DNA from: Rhodovastum sp963804495
GTDB taxonomy: Bacteria; Pseudomonadota; Alphaproteobacteria; Acetobacterales; Acetobacteraceae
Assembly: GCA_963804495.1 (NCBI GenBank)
Contig: CAWDQN010000005.1
Location: 62,001 to 126,000 of the forward strand
DNA length: 64,000 nucleotides
Reading direction: 5' to 3'
The notes under the pieces are model-generated. The model searched no databases. It saw only the letters and a program-made list of their open reading frames with translations, and was not told where the DNA came from. Position numbers and translations under genes: made by a program. Shown here piece after piece: positions 50,954-60,700 of the stretch (position 1 is the first letter of the stretch; each line of letters starts with the position of its first letter).

Positions 50954-53356
50954 ATGAGTGACATTGAGACGTTGTATTCCTTGCCTGGAGAATGGATCGG
51001 AGCAGAAGGGCGGTCGCGCCCGCGCGGCAGAGTGCAGCGGATTTTGGTTTTGAAACCGGACCATATTGGCGATCTGCTGATTGTCGATAAGGCATTTGCC
51101 CTTCTGCGGCATTTTTTCCCCCATGCTCGCATTGAGTTGGTGTGCGGTCGTTGGAATGTACAACTTGCAACTAAACTTGGCCGCTTTGATGTAGTTCATG
51201 GCGTAGACTTATTTCATGAGATAAGTGAGCAACAAAGTAAACAAAATATTGCCGAAATGGCCTGCAATGTTGGAACAAAAACGCTTTGTGAAATGCGGCT
51301 TGGTTATTTTGATCTCGCCATGGATTTTCGTTATGATATAGATACACGTCCAATTCTTCGGAATATTGATGCAGGTGTCTACGCCGGGCTGGGTCGCGCG
51401 CCGGAATTCCCATTTCTCGATATTGTGGTGCCTCGCCATGAAGGCTGCCAGACTGCAGGACCTGAAGAAGAATTGATTCCGGGAGATCGTTTTGGGCCGC
51501 GCCTCTTCGGCGCCGTCGACGTTCCTGCTGACGCACAAGGAAACGGCGATCTGTGGAACCGACGCTCCACCATAACATTGACGTTTGATATCAAGGGAGC
51601 CGCGACACCATGCTCGTGTGGAACCAGCAGTGACGATCGTCTGCTTGGCATCGGCTTCGAGCGGATCCAACTAACCCCGCTCACTGCCCAGGGGAAACCC
51701 CTTGACAATCCGATTGACGCCCGAGCCTCCTTCGGGGCGGGGTGGGGTCATCCCGAGACGTGGGGGCGCTGGAGCACAGCCGGCCAGGCGCAACTGAGCA
51801 TTGTCGCACCGCACGCGCCCAATGCGCACGCGTTTCGACTCGACCTTTCAATTCGTGCGCACGTCAACCCGCAGAGCCCACGTGTTCATTGCTCGGTTCA
51901 GGTCGATGGCGCAACCCAGGCAATGCTCGTCGCGTTCGAATATCCGATGGATGCAACAAGCATCGGGCAGATCATCCCCGCGAAGCTGCCACGACGCGAA
52001 CTGGTATCGCCACCTTTTGAACTTACACCGGGTCGTTATGACGGCACCTTGCGTATCCTGGCTAGCCGGCCGATCCAGGGGCATCCGCACATCGAATATG
52101 TCTTGCGCTCGGTCGCTGGCAACGTCGAGTTGCTGCGGGGCGCGGCTCAGCTAAAGCATGGCTCACGCGGGGTGATCAATCTGCCGTTCGTCGCAACCGT
52201 GAATGTTTCCGGGAGCAAGTTATTTTTTGAGATCGAGACAAGTGACGCCGCGCTCCTTGACGGCGTTCGCATCAATCAGGTGAACTTCGTGCTCAGAGAG
52301 CGGCTAAAAACCACGACGCCGGTTGCGCACATGAGCGACTGGGCAAGCCTGCTGGTGCTGCGAGCGGCGCAAGTCTTGTCGGATGAAGCGCCCTTTGGGA
52401 AGTTCGCACCGCACCGGCATTCCGCTCTCGCGAAGCGGCCCAATGGCGTCCCGCCGCCGCCACGCCTGGTTGAATTCGACGCCATGATTTCTGGATGGAA
52501 AGCCTCGGGTGATGTGGTGATTGGCGTGGCGCTTGGGTGCAACAGCGACATACGGAGATGGCCTCTTCTCTATTTTTTTGATCTGATTGGCCGGATGATT
52601 GCTATGGGCAAAGTCCGAATTGTCTTCATTGGTGCGCCAGCGGAGCAGCCCGAGGCGATTGACGCATGTGCCCAACTCGGACTGGATGCCGCGACCCATG
52701 CGCTGTGTGGAGTCACGAGCCTCGATTGGCTGGGTGTTTTTCTTTCGCAACTCGATCTGTTTGTCGGCAATAATACCGGAACGACACATTTCGCCGGGAA
52801 AGTCGGCGTGCGGACGATCGGGATATATGCTGGAACCAATCACCCACGGGAATGGGGTCCAATCGGCGAAGAAGCAAGTTGGATCTTTCGGAACGAACCT
52901 TGTGCACCCTGCCATCTGACCGTTCTCCGTGACTGTACGAAGGGACATCGGTGTATGGTGGATCTTCTCCCTGAGACGGTATTTGGTTTAATTCGACCTG
53001 AAATTGAGGCCATTCTGTCGCGCCGTGAGCGGTTGCACGCGAATGACTGCGACGGTCAACATAATCGCCTTGGGCCAGTTTGGGGCAGCAGTCGTGGGGC
53101 TGAACGGAGCAATCAATATGTCGTTGCGGACGTCGTGGGCGGTCGCACCGGGCAGGTCTCGCGGAACGCGGTCAAACATAAGGTCATCACCGCCGCGGAA
53201 CCCGATGAAAGGTCGGCGCCATTTGGTGAGACCGGCGTGCGCAACGGGCAAACGGCGCACGAAATGGGACATGAGCCAGGCGATCCCGCCGCTATGGTGA
53301 ATGGCACGGCAACACAACTGACGGAACTCGTCAGCGAACGCGGCATGCGCGAATGA
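50954..53356 (+). CDS. Family 9 glycosyltransferase with a large inserted domain
   Basis: 800 residues. The N-terminal Rossmann half starts ILVLKPDHIGDLLIVDKAFA (about 29-48). The C-terminal nucleotide-sugar half has DLFVGNNTGTTHFAGKVGVR (about 600-620) then TIGIYAGTNHPREWGP. Both are typical of ADP-heptose:LPS heptosyltransferase-type GT9. Between them, residues ~200-450 form an insert with GWGHPETWGRWS at 263-274 and many strands, the same kind of domain as in the neighbouring small proteins. The last ~105 residues after RRERLHA look atypical and may be out of frame. Codon use is AT-richer than core genes at the 5' end. Confidence 0.75.
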   Translation: MSDIETLYSLPGEWIGAEGRSRPRGRVQRILVLKPDHIGDLLIVDKAFALLRHFFPHARIELVCGRWNVQLATKLGRFDVVHGVDLFHEISEQQSKQNIAEMACNVGTKTLCEMRLGYFDLAMDFRYDIDTRPILRNIDAGVYAGLGRAPEFPFLDIVVPRHEGCQTAGPEEELIPGDRFGPRLFGAVDVPADAQGNGDLWNRRSTITLTFDIKGAATPCSCGTSSDDRLLGIGFERIQLTPLTAQGKPLDNPIDARASFGAGWGHPETWGRWSTAGQAQLSIVAPHAPNAHAFRLDLSIRAHVNPQSPRVHCSVQVDGATQAMLVAFEYPMDATSIGQIIPAKLPRRELVSPPFELTPGRYDGTLRILASRPIQGHPHIEYVLRSVAGNVELLRGAAQLKHGSRGVINLPFVATVNVSGSKLFFEIETSDAALLDGVRINQVNFVLRERLKTTTPVAHMSDWASLLVLRAAQVLSDEAPFGKFAPHRHSALAKRPNGVPPPPRLVEFDAMISGWKASGDVVIGVALGCNSDIRRWPLLYFFDLIGRMIAMGKVRIVFIGAPAEQPEAIDACAQLGLDAATHALCGVTSLDWLGVFLSQLDLFVGNNTGTTHFAGKVGVRTIGIYAGTNHPREWGPIGEEASWIFRNEPCAPCHLTVLRDCTKGHRCMVDLLPETVFGLIRPEIEAILSRRERLHANDCDGQHNRLGPVWGSSRGAERSNQYVVADVVGGRTGQVSRNAVKHKVITAAEPDERSAPFGETGVRNGQTAHEMGHEPGDPAAMVNGTATQLTELVSERGMRE

Positions 53357-53578
53357 CAGTGCGGCCACCCTGCCAGGGTCGATAAATGCAATACCTGTGG
53401 GGCAGGCTCACCTCGCATAGCTATGTTGCCAGGGCGGCAACGGACAGTGGGGACGGAGGAATACAGAATTGTCCCGAGGAACCCGGCCACCTCAAATCTC
53501 TCTCCGACAACCTGGCCAGTTACGTTCAACTCTGCCGTTGGATGAAAGCGACAGGCTCGGACTGCCCGCGCTTCCGCG
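53357..53578. other. Intergenic region between convergent genes
   Basis: About 220 bases between the glycosyltransferase and the pyruvyl transferase-like gene. No gene or clear hairpin seen. Confidence 0.35.
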
Positions 53579-54553
53579 TTAGACGATCGCCGCGAAATCT
53601 CGCACCTCGGCGCACATCTCCTCAAGTGAGAGGGGTGGGATCGACTGGGCGTAACGCTCTAGCCTGTCCAGTCCGACGGCGATCGGCTTTGCCCCAAGGT
53701 GAATGGCGGTCAAAGCCCGGCTATCAAGGGGAATGATCTCGACCGCGAGGCCGAGACTCAGCGCAGGCATGCACGCATGGACCCGCGCCGAAACAAGCCT
53801 CCGGTAGCGCGCGATCCTGCGCACAACGTCCAGCGGATGCCGCAACCTGACTGTTGGCGGCCGCCCATAGCGTTCGACGAATGCCTCGTGATCGCGATCG
53901 ATCATCGTAGCGGTATCCACGCCCGACCGCACAAGGTCGTCTTGATAGCTCATGACGGCGTTTGCATGGGGTTGTTTCAATCCCCACATATTCGCCGTCG
54001 AAACATGACAAAACACGAGCAATTGATCCTTCGAGGGTTGATGCGGGATTTCAAACAGCTGTGAGATATAGAAAGATGGACACGGCAAAATAAGCAACTT
54101 TTCTTCAGAAACAATTCGCGAGTACAATTCATATGCAAGAGCGTCCCGACAAATGATTTTGTCAAAGAAATTCCAATAATATTTGCTAGAATCTGTCGTA
54201 ATTTGTCCGATAAATTTTTCCTGCGAAGAATTGTCGTAATCTAGTAGAAAGGAAGATCCAACGCCCAGCGCAATTTTCTTTTCAGATTTTATGTTTTGTT
54301 GAAAATCAAGCAATATAGAATACTTTGTCGACAGGTGGGCCCTGTCCCAAATCCATGGCGTGCACAGCGCCATCGCGTAATCATAGCGCGGCAATGAAAG
54401 CTTGTTATATTTAAAAGGTTCTTCTTCAACAATGAACCAAGTGTCAAAAAGCACCTGACCGATTGCAGTGCAAAACAGCCCCCGTCCGGCCAGAGTGGCT
54501 ATCGTGTCGCCTGCGTTGCCGTTGTCGACCTGGAGTGAAATGGCTGTTCGCAT
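53579..54553 (-). CDS. Polysaccharide pyruvyl transferase-like protein
   Basis: 324 residues from the ATG at 54553 (an upstream ATG at 54625 is in frame). The N-terminal DNGNAGDTIATLAGRGLF, the GVGSSF segment, DALAYELYSR and the C-terminal R-x-H motif SARVHACMPALSLG fit the family that ketalises sugars with pyruvate, or the related AMP-activated variants. It probably modifies a surface polysaccharide. AT-rich codons in the middle contrast with a GC-rich C-terminus. It is convergent with the glycosyltransferase. Confidence 0.7.
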   Translation of the reverse strand: MRTAISLQVDNGNAGDTIATLAGRGLFCTAIGQVLFDTWFIVEEEPFKYNKLSLPRYDYAMALCTPWIWDRAHLSTKYSILLDFQQNIKSEKKIALGVGSSFLLDYDNSSQEKFIGQITTDSSKYYWNFFDKIICRDALAYELYSRIVSEEKLLILPCPSFYISQLFEIPHQPSKDQLLVFCHVSTANMWGLKQPHANAVMSYQDDLVRSGVDTATMIDRDHEAFVERYGRPPTVRLRHPLDVVRRIARYRRLVSARVHACMPALSLGLAVEIIPLDSRALTAIHLGAKPIAVGLDRLERYAQSIPPLSLEEMCAEVRDFAAIV

Positions 54554-54891
54554 GCAAGAGGGAACCCTTCCCAACCGAACGGACTTGCGTTTCGGATGCG
54601 CGCGCCGCTCCGATCTCCGCCACATCTATATCGTCCGGCCGCCCCGCGCAACGCGTTATAAGGCTTGTGACAACTGAGGAGTTTGGGGCGGCCCTAAATT
54701 TTTTATAATTGTCCATAATTCTAAATGGTTGCAACGTTATGTTGGAACAATAAAAACTCCTAATAATGCGATCGCTCTGCCATGAGCGAGACCTTTGCGC
54801 GGCACTCATCGCAGGTCCAAGAGATGTTGTGCGCAGGCCATCGCATGCGGTTGCCGACCGCGTTTGATTGAAGTGAATACTGGAACAGATT
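54554..54891. other. AT-rich intergenic region between divergent genes
   Basis: About 340 bases, with TAAATTTTTTATAATTGTCC near 54700 that could hold promoters for the divergent genes. No open frame is convincing. Confidence 0.4.
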
Positions 54892-55389
54892 GTGATTTTC
54901 TTCAACGAACATGGGAATACCACCCAGTTCATAAGCAATGGCTGGTCGCATCCTGAGCCAACCCTCAAATGTATGATCGGGTTCGACAGTCGGCTCGTGG
55001 TAGCGCGCATTCCAGCCTGGGAGCGGGCGTATTTAAGGCTGGATGTGATGCCGCATATCCGTACGCATATCCGAGCAGAAATTTCGCCGCACCAGACATT
55101 TATTGCTGCCGCAAATAACGATATCGTCACGAATTTCGAAAAGAAAGAAATTGGCAGGTTGGAGTGCGAAATTCCGAAAGGAGCTTTCGGCAACAAGGCA
55201 CAGATTACACTGCGTCTGATGCACCCAGACGTCGCGGCTCCGAGAACCGTGGCAGATATTCAGGACGACCGGCCGCTTGCCTTTGCGGTGAAGCGGCTCG
55301 GTTTGTCTCGCAGGAAGCTTCCGGAGAACGGCGTGATGGACGATCTGGATACTGAGCCCATTGGGACCACCCCGGCGGCAGCTCCCTAG
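54892..55389 (+). CDS. Protein with GW-x-x-PE beta-sandwich-like domain
   Basis: 165 residues. A GWSHPEPTLKCMIGFDSRLV segment is followed by strand-like stretches (LRLDVMPHIR, QTFIAAANN, IGRLECEIPKG) and a DDRPLAFAVKRLGLSRR end. The pattern matches the domain in the genes at 50372 and 50954. The C-terminus is acidic and Pro-rich. GTG start at 54892. It may be a stand-alone domain or a remnant of a longer glycosyltransferase. Confidence 0.55.
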   Translation: MIFFNEHGNTTQFISNGWSHPEPTLKCMIGFDSRLVVARIPAWERAYLRLDVMPHIRTHIRAEISPHQTFIAAANNDIVTNFEKKEIGRLECEIPKGAFGNKAQITLRLMHPDVAAPRTVADIQDDRPLAFAVKRLGLSRRKLPENGVMDDLDTEPIGTTPAAAP

Positions 55390-56393
55390 CGCCTGGCGTG
55401 CCGTCGTCTCCATGGCTCGATCCGCGCACCCCTGACAAGGAGATCCTGGTCAAGGACGTGGCTGCAAGGATCGGCCCACGAAACCGCCACCTAATCTGAC
55501 CCAACTTTCCCACCGTTGTGCGTCCGATGGCCTGAAAGCCGCAGAAATCTGCGGGTTCCGAAAAGCGGCGCTGATTTGTGGTGCAAAAAAATTGCCGGTC
55601 AGAAAAAATGGCATCCGTGTCGATCGGCTCGAGCTGCTTGTGTTCGCGTTCGTCCTTGACCACTCCAGTACGAACCCTCGCTCGCCTAAAATCAAGGGCA
55701 GAGCACGGTTTGCGGTCGGTGGTGCCCCCCGGGACCCAATCTCACCCTGGGCAAGTGTGGTGCCTAAACCGCCTGACGTGTTACAACGCACTGACGTTGC
55801 GGGGTATTTTTGTGCCTGGTGGGAAAGTTGGGTCTGACTGGCGGTTCATTACCGCCAAAGCAGCGCAGTTACAGTCGGGTGCTCACAAGCGGTTTAGGGT
55901 GTCCGCAAAGATGAGAACTGGACGACCCGGCACGCTTCTGGCGGTCGGAAAGCCGTGAACGAAATAGGAACAAAAGCCGCGGAATTCAGTCCCGGCGGGT
56001 TTCGTCCGCCACCGCCTTTGCCGCCTGGTTGCCGCAAGAACCGGGCAATGGTGCCGGGGATATGTAACCGGGGCAAAACCCCGGGCAAACACGGAACGAC
56101 CGCGGTTCGATCCGGGTTCAACCATCGAGAAATGTTGGATTTCTGCGGCGACCGTTCGGCAACCGGACATATGCTGCACCTGCTTACCCGGGGTTTTGCC
56201 CCCGGGACATGATCTAAAGGATTGAAAACCCATGGCATCCCACCGGGAATTCGAATCCATACGACCGCCGTGAATGGGAAGAAATCGCAGTCCTGTGTCG
56301 GCGGACCAAGGGCAGAGCCGCGGCATTCCTTCCCTTTGCCAGCGCCACCGCCGTCGCCTATGTGTTTGCCAGCGGGAGGACCCGATCGGCGCA
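55390..56393. other. Kilobase without genes, holding an inverted-repeat element and hairpins
   Basis: No frame in this 1-kb stretch has a recognisable domain. It contains the inverted-repeat element at 55482-55846. Further right, CCGGGGCAAAACCCCGGG (about 56070-56087) faces a close inverted copy near 56189-56208. It is likely the right end of the accessory region. Confidence 0.5.
55482..55846. mobile_element. 365-bp inverted-repeat element (MITE-like)
   Basis: A perfect 17-bp inverted repeat, GACCCAACTTTCCCACC at 55498-55514 and its complement at 55818-55834, is flanked outward by AACCGCCA and TGGCGGTT (55482-55489 and 55839-55846). The interior has no transposase frame. Size and ends fit a non-autonomous element or an internally deleted IS. 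No target duplication was recognised. Confidence 0.6.
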
Positions 56394-57384
56394 ATGTTTG
56401 TCTTCATCATGTCACGGCTGCTGCAGGCTGTCCCGGTGCTGCTGGTGGTGGGCTTTATCGCCTTCGCCATGTTCGCTTACGTCGGCGACCCGGTCAGCAT
56501 CATGCTCGGCCAGGATTTCCACCGAGGCGCAGCGGGAGGCGCTGGTGCGCCAGCTTGGCCTCGACCAGCCCTTCGTCGTGCAATACGCCGATTTCATATG
56601 GTCGGCGTTGCACGGCCAGTTCGGCATTTCCTATCGCCTGGCCCGGCCGGTTTCGGAGTTGATCCTGGAGCGCCTGCCGGCCACGGTGGAACTTTCCTTC
56701 GCCGCGGCCGTGCTGGCGCTGCTCGTGGGGGTGCCGATGGGCGTTTATACCGCCATCCGACGTGAGAGCTTGCTGGCGCGGAGCTTCATGATCTTCTCGC
56801 TGGTCGGCGTGTCGCTGCCCACCTTCCTGATCGGCATTCTTCTGATTCTCATTTTTTCCGTGCAGCTCGGCTGGCTGCCCAGCTTCGGGCGGGGCGACGT
56901 GGTGCGGTTCACTCACTGGAGCACCGGCTTCCTCACCCTCAGCGGCTGGCGCTCGGTGGTGCTGCCGGCGATCACCCTGGGGTTGTTCCAAATGACGCTG
57001 ATCATGCGCCTGGTCCGGTCGGAAATGCTGGAGGTGCTGCGCAGCGACTACATCAAATTCGCCCGTGCGCGCGGCCTGCCGGAGCATGCGATCAATTTCG
57101 GCCACGCGCTGAAGAACACGCTGGTGCCGGTCATCACCATCGTCGGCCTGCAGATCGGCGGCCTGCTGGCGTTTTCGATCGTCACCGAAACGGTGTTCCA
57201 GTGGCCGGGCATCGGCCTGCTGCTGGTCCAGTCCATCGCGGTCGCCGACATTCCGGTCATGTCGGCCTATCTGCTGTTGGTGGCGCTGCTATTCGTCAGT
57301 ATCAATCTGATCGTTGACCTGCTGTACTATGCGGTCGATCCGCGCCTGCGCGCCGGTCGCCGCACCCTGACGGGCGCCCCATGA
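56394..57384 (+). pseudogene. dppB: Oligopeptide ABC transporter permease DppB, one frameshift
   Basis: The first frame gives FIMSRLLQAVPVLLVVGFIA and DPVSIMLGQDF; the second gives TEAQREALVRQLGLDQPFVV and the rest of the permease including the EAA loop (LRSDYIKFARARGLPEHAIN). Removing one C at 56519-56520 joins them. The membrane topology is then normal (about 6 spans). It is first of four overlapping transporter genes. The start at 56394 has GGGAGGA 14 nt upstream; an ATG at 56409 is also possible. Confidence 0.82.
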
Positions 57385-58301
57385 GCAGCCTGCTCGCGCG
57401 CGCCTGGGACAGCGACGCCTGCTTCGCCTTCCGCCGCTCGCCGGTGGCGCTGGGATCGTCTTTGCTGCTTCTGCTCGTGGTGGCGGGCGCGGTGTTCAGT
57501 CACTGGCTGGCGCCGCACGATCCGTTCGATCTCGCCAGCCTGAGCGTCATGGACAGCTTCAAGCCGCCGGCGTTCCTGGGCGGCACCGACGCCGACTGGT
57601 CCTGGCCGCTCGGTACCGACGACCAGGGCCGCGACGTGCTGTCCGCCATCCTGTACGGCACCCGCATCAGCCTGCTGGTGGGGGTGCTGGCGATCGGTTT
57701 CGCCCTCGCGGTCGGCATCGCCATGGGCCTGGTGGCGGGCTACCTGGGCGGCGCCCTCGAGTCCCTGCTGATGCGCATCGCCGACATCCAGTTGACCTTC
57801 CCGGCCATCCTGATCGCGCTGCTGGTCGATGGCGTGGTGCGCGCCGCCCTGCCGCGCGACGTGCACGACCGGGTGCAGGTGTACGTGCTGGTATTCGCCA
57901 TCGGCATCGCCCGCTGGCCGCAATTCGCCCGCACCGTGCGCGGCTCCACCCTGGTCGAGCGCGGCCGCGACTATGTCATGGCCGCAAGGGTGATCGGCCT
58001 GCCGTCGTGGCGGATCATGACCAGCCATATCCTGCCCAATGTGCTCGGTCCGGTGCTGGTGATCGCCACCTTGAACCTGGGCCTGGCGATCCTTGACGAA
58101 GCGACGCTGTCGTTTCTCGGTGTCGGCCTGCCGCCGGCACAGCCGTCGCTGGGCACGTTGATAAGAATCGGCAACGATTTCCTGTTTTCCGGCGAATGGT
58201 GGATCGCGCTGTTTCCCGGCGCCACCCTGGCCGTGCTGGTGCTGTCCATCAATCTGCTGGGCGACTGGCTGCGCGACGCACTGAATCCGCGGCTGCGATG
58301 A
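57381..58301 (+). CDS. dppC: Oligopeptide ABC transporter permease DppC
   Basis: 306 residues. A DppC-type N-terminus with one span (LGSSLLLLLVVAGAVFSHW), then GTDDQGRDVLSAILYGTRIS and the EAA loop (GRDYVMAARVIGLPSWRIMT), followed by membrane spans to the C-terminus. It forms the channel with DppB. The start overlaps the dppB stop by 4 nt and the stop overlaps dppD by 4 nt. Confidence 0.93.
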   Translation: MSSLLARAWDSDACFAFRRSPVALGSSLLLLLVVAGAVFSHWLAPHDPFDLASLSVMDSFKPPAFLGGTDADWSWPLGTDDQGRDVLSAILYGTRISLLVGVLAIGFALAVGIAMGLVAGYLGGALESLLMRIADIQLTFPAILIALLVDGVVRAALPRDVHDRVQVYVLVFAIGIARWPQFARTVRGSTLVERGRDYVMAARVIGLPSWRIMTSHILPNVLGPVLVIATLNLGLAILDEATLSFLGVGLPPAQPSLGTLIRIGNDFLFSGEWWIALFPGATLAVLVLSINLLGDWLRDALNPRLR

Positions 58302-59278
58302 CTCTGCTGGAGGTTGACACCCTCACTGTCGAGTTCCCCACCCGCCGCGGCGTGCTGCGGGCGCTGGACCAGGTGTCCTTCGCCATCGGCTCCGGCGAGG
58401 TGCTGGGCGTGGTGGGCGAGAGCGGGGCGGGAAAATCGCTGACCGGTGCTGCCATCATCGGCCTGCTGGAGCCGCCAGGGCGGATTGCCGGCGGTCAGAT
58501 CCGGCTGGACGGCCGGCGCATCGACACGCTCTCGCCCTCCCAGATGCGCCCGATTCGCGGCCGGCAGATCGGCGCCATTTTCCAGGACCCGTTGACCACC
58601 CTGAACCCGTTATATTCGGTCGGCCGCCAGCTGGTCGAAACCATCCAGACGCATCTGAACCTGTCCGACCGCGACGCGCGGGCGCGGGCGGTGCGCTGGC
58701 TGGAGGAGGTCGGCATTCCCGCCGCGCCGCAGCGCGTCGGCGCCTATCCGCACGAGTTCTCCGGCGGCATGCGCCAGCGCGTGGTGATCGCCCTGGCGCT
58801 GTGCGCCGAGCCGCGCCTGCTCATTGCCGACGAACCCACCACGGCGCTCGATGTGTCCATCCAGGCGCAGATCATCGCCCTGTTGAAACGCCTGACCCGC
58901 GATCACGGCACCGCGGTGATGCTGGTGACGCACGACATGGGGGTGATCGCGGAGGCCGCCGACCGGGTGGCGGTCATGTATGCCGGCCGCATCGCCGAAA
59001 TCGGTCCGGTGCGCGCGGTGGTGCGCGAGCCCGCGCATCCCTACACGGAAGGGCTGATGGGCAGCATTCCCTCATTGACGCAGCGGGTCGGGCGGTTGCG
59101 GCAGATCGACGGCGCCATGCCGCGGCTGACGGAAATTCCGCCCGGCTGCGCGTTCAACCCGCGCTGCCCGAAGATGTTTCACCGCTGCCATGAGCAGCCG
59201 GACCTGTTCGACGCCGGTGCCACCCGTGCGGCCTGCTGGCTGCACGAGCCTCGCGCTTGGATGGGCGCGGATGCCTGA
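58298..59278 (+). CDS. dppD: Oligopeptide ABC transporter ATPase DppD
   Basis: 326 residues. Walker A GESGAGKS, Q-loop IFQDPLTTLNP, signature FSGGMRQRVVIALAL, Walker B LLIADEPTTALDV and the C-terminal oligopeptide-specific region with CAFNPRCPKMFHRC, whose cysteines resemble the Fe-S-binding motif of this family. It overlaps dppC (ATGA) and dppF (8 nt). Confidence 0.94.
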   Translation: MTLLEVDTLTVEFPTRRGVLRALDQVSFAIGSGEVLGVVGESGAGKSLTGAAIIGLLEPPGRIAGGQIRLDGRRIDTLSPSQMRPIRGRQIGAIFQDPLTTLNPLYSVGRQLVETIQTHLNLSDRDARARAVRWLEEVGIPAAPQRVGAYPHEFSGGMRQRVVIALALCAEPRLLIADEPTTALDVSIQAQIIALLKRLTRDHGTAVMLVTHDMGVIAEAADRVAVMYAGRIAEIGPVRAVVREPAHPYTEGLMGSIPSLTQRVGRLRQIDGAMPRLTEIPPGCAFNPRCPKMFHRCHEQPDLFDAGATRAACWLHEPRAWMGADA

Positions 59279-60308
59279 GGCGCCAGCTTCCGTGCAGGCA
59301 GCCACCGGCGTGCCGATGCTGCAGGCCGTCGGCGTCTCGCTGAGCTTCGACGTCTCCAGGCCATGGCTGCAACGCACCCTGGCCGGCGAGCGGCGCAGGA
59401 AGCTGCGCGCCGTGGATGGAATCGATTTCTCCATCCCCCGCGGCACCACGCTGGCGCTGGTGGGCGAGAGCGGCTGCGGCAAGACCACGCTGGCGCGCCT
59501 GGCCGTGGGGCTGTACGCGCCGAGCGCGGGAGAGATTCTGTTCGCCGGGCAGCGGCTGTCAGCGGTGCGTGCCCAGCCCGCCCTGCGGCGGCGCATGAAC
59601 ATGATCTTCCAGGACCCCTATGCCTCGTTGAACCCGCGCTGGCGGGTGCGCGATATCGTCGCCGAGCCGATCCGGGCGTTCAACCTGCTGTCGTCGCCGG
59701 CGGCCATCGCCGAGCGGGTCGGCACCTTGCTCATGCAGGTCGGATTGTCGCCGGCGGACGGCGAGAAATTCCCGCACGCCTTCAGCGGCGGCCAGCGCCA
59801 GCGCATTTCGATCGCGCGCGCGCTGTCGAGCGAGCCGGAGTTCCTGGTCTGCGACGAGCCGACCAGCGCGCTCGATGTCTCGGTGCAGGCGCAGATTCTC
59901 AACCTGATGCGCGATCTGCAGGAACGGCTGGGGCTGACCTTCCTGTTCATCAGCCACAACCTCGCCGTGGTGCGGCACATGTCGGACCGGCTGGGGGTGA
60001 TGTATCTCGGCCGCATCGTCGAACTCGGCCCCGGCGAGTCGGTGTTCGGCACCCCGCGCCACCCATACACGCGCCTGCTGCTGGAGGCGGTTCCCGACCT
60101 CGGCATGCTCGGCCGCTCGCGCACGCCGGTCGGCGGCGAGGTGCCGAGCCCGATCGACCCGCCGCCCGGCTGCGCCTTCCATCCGCGCTGTCCGCTCGCC
60201 AATGCGCGCTGCCGCGTCGAGAAACCGCCGCACACACGCCTCGCCACCGCGGCGGGCGAGGTGCTGGTCGCCTGCCACGCGGTGGCGGAAGGAAGGGACA
60301 CCGCCTGA
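59271..60308 (+). CDS. dppF: Oligopeptide ABC transporter ATPase DppF
   Basis: 345 residues. Walker A GESGCGKTT, IFQDPYASLNPRWRV, signature FSGGQRQRISIARAL, FLVCDEPTSALDVS, and the C-terminal PPGCAFHPRCPLANARCRVE. Start at 59271 lies inside the dppD end. It heterodimerises with DppD. No binding protein gene lies in this run; the one at 63625 probably serves it. Confidence 0.93.
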   Translation: MPEAPASVQAATGVPMLQAVGVSLSFDVSRPWLQRTLAGERRRKLRAVDGIDFSIPRGTTLALVGESGCGKTTLARLAVGLYAPSAGEILFAGQRLSAVRAQPALRRRMNMIFQDPYASLNPRWRVRDIVAEPIRAFNLLSSPAAIAERVGTLLMQVGLSPADGEKFPHAFSGGQRQRISIARALSSEPEFLVCDEPTSALDVSVQAQILNLMRDLQERLGLTFLFISHNLAVVRHMSDRLGVMYLGRIVELGPGESVFGTPRHPYTRLLLEAVPDLGMLGRSRTPVGGEVPSPIDPPPGCAFHPRCPLANARCRVEKPPHTRLATAAGEVLVACHAVAEGRDTA

Positions 60309-60342
60309 CGTCTTTCACCAGCCACGCATCGCGGAGCAAAGG

Positions 60343-60693
60343 ATGGACATTTACCATGTGTGGTGCGACCTCAAGCCCGGGGTCCGCGACATGCAGTTCC
60401 ACGAGAACGTGGACCGCTGCATGAACCACCTCCTCGCCGAAAAGCTGATCGAGTCCTGGCGTCTGACCCGCCGTAAGCTGGGCCTCGGACCATCTTGCCT
60501 GGGCGAGTGGCACCTGATGATCGAGTTGCGCGACCTACGCCAGCTGGAGGACGCGTTCCAGCGCATGGCCACCCGTGGCGATCCCGAGGAAGGGCAGCAC
60601 CACGGCATGAACGCGCTGGTGACCAACGCGACATTTGGGCTGACACGCGATTTTCCCGATCCGGTCCGCAAGCGTGGGCAAGAGCGGTTCTGA
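60343..60693 (+). CDS. DUF6614 family protein
   Basis: 116 residues. It begins MDIYHVWCDLKPGVRDMQF and continues with LAEKLIESWRLTRRKLGLGP and GEWHLMIELRDLRQLEDAF, a small alpha/beta fold known from proteobacteria near transporters. Function is unknown. GGAG lies about 7 nt before the ATG. It follows dppF by 34 nt and ends before a strong hairpin repeat. Confidence 0.8.
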   Translation: MDIYHVWCDLKPGVRDMQFHENVDRCMNHLLAEKLIESWRLTRRKLGLGPSCLGEWHLMIELRDLRQLEDAFQRMATRGDPEEGQHHGMNALVTNATFGLTRDFPDPVRKRGQERF

Positions 60694-60700
60694 ACGGGTG

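Noticed and set aside
53004..53300. 98-residue plus-strand frame overlapping the end of the glycosyltransferase
   Set aside because: Its start looks protein-like but it has no ribosome site and loses protein character after ~30 residues. It may instead mean that the glycosyltransferase end is shifted.
53045..53356. C-terminal ~105 residues of the GT9 protein as a separate domain
   Set aside because: The composition is irregular and no motif was seen; more likely non-native coding after a shift or insertion.
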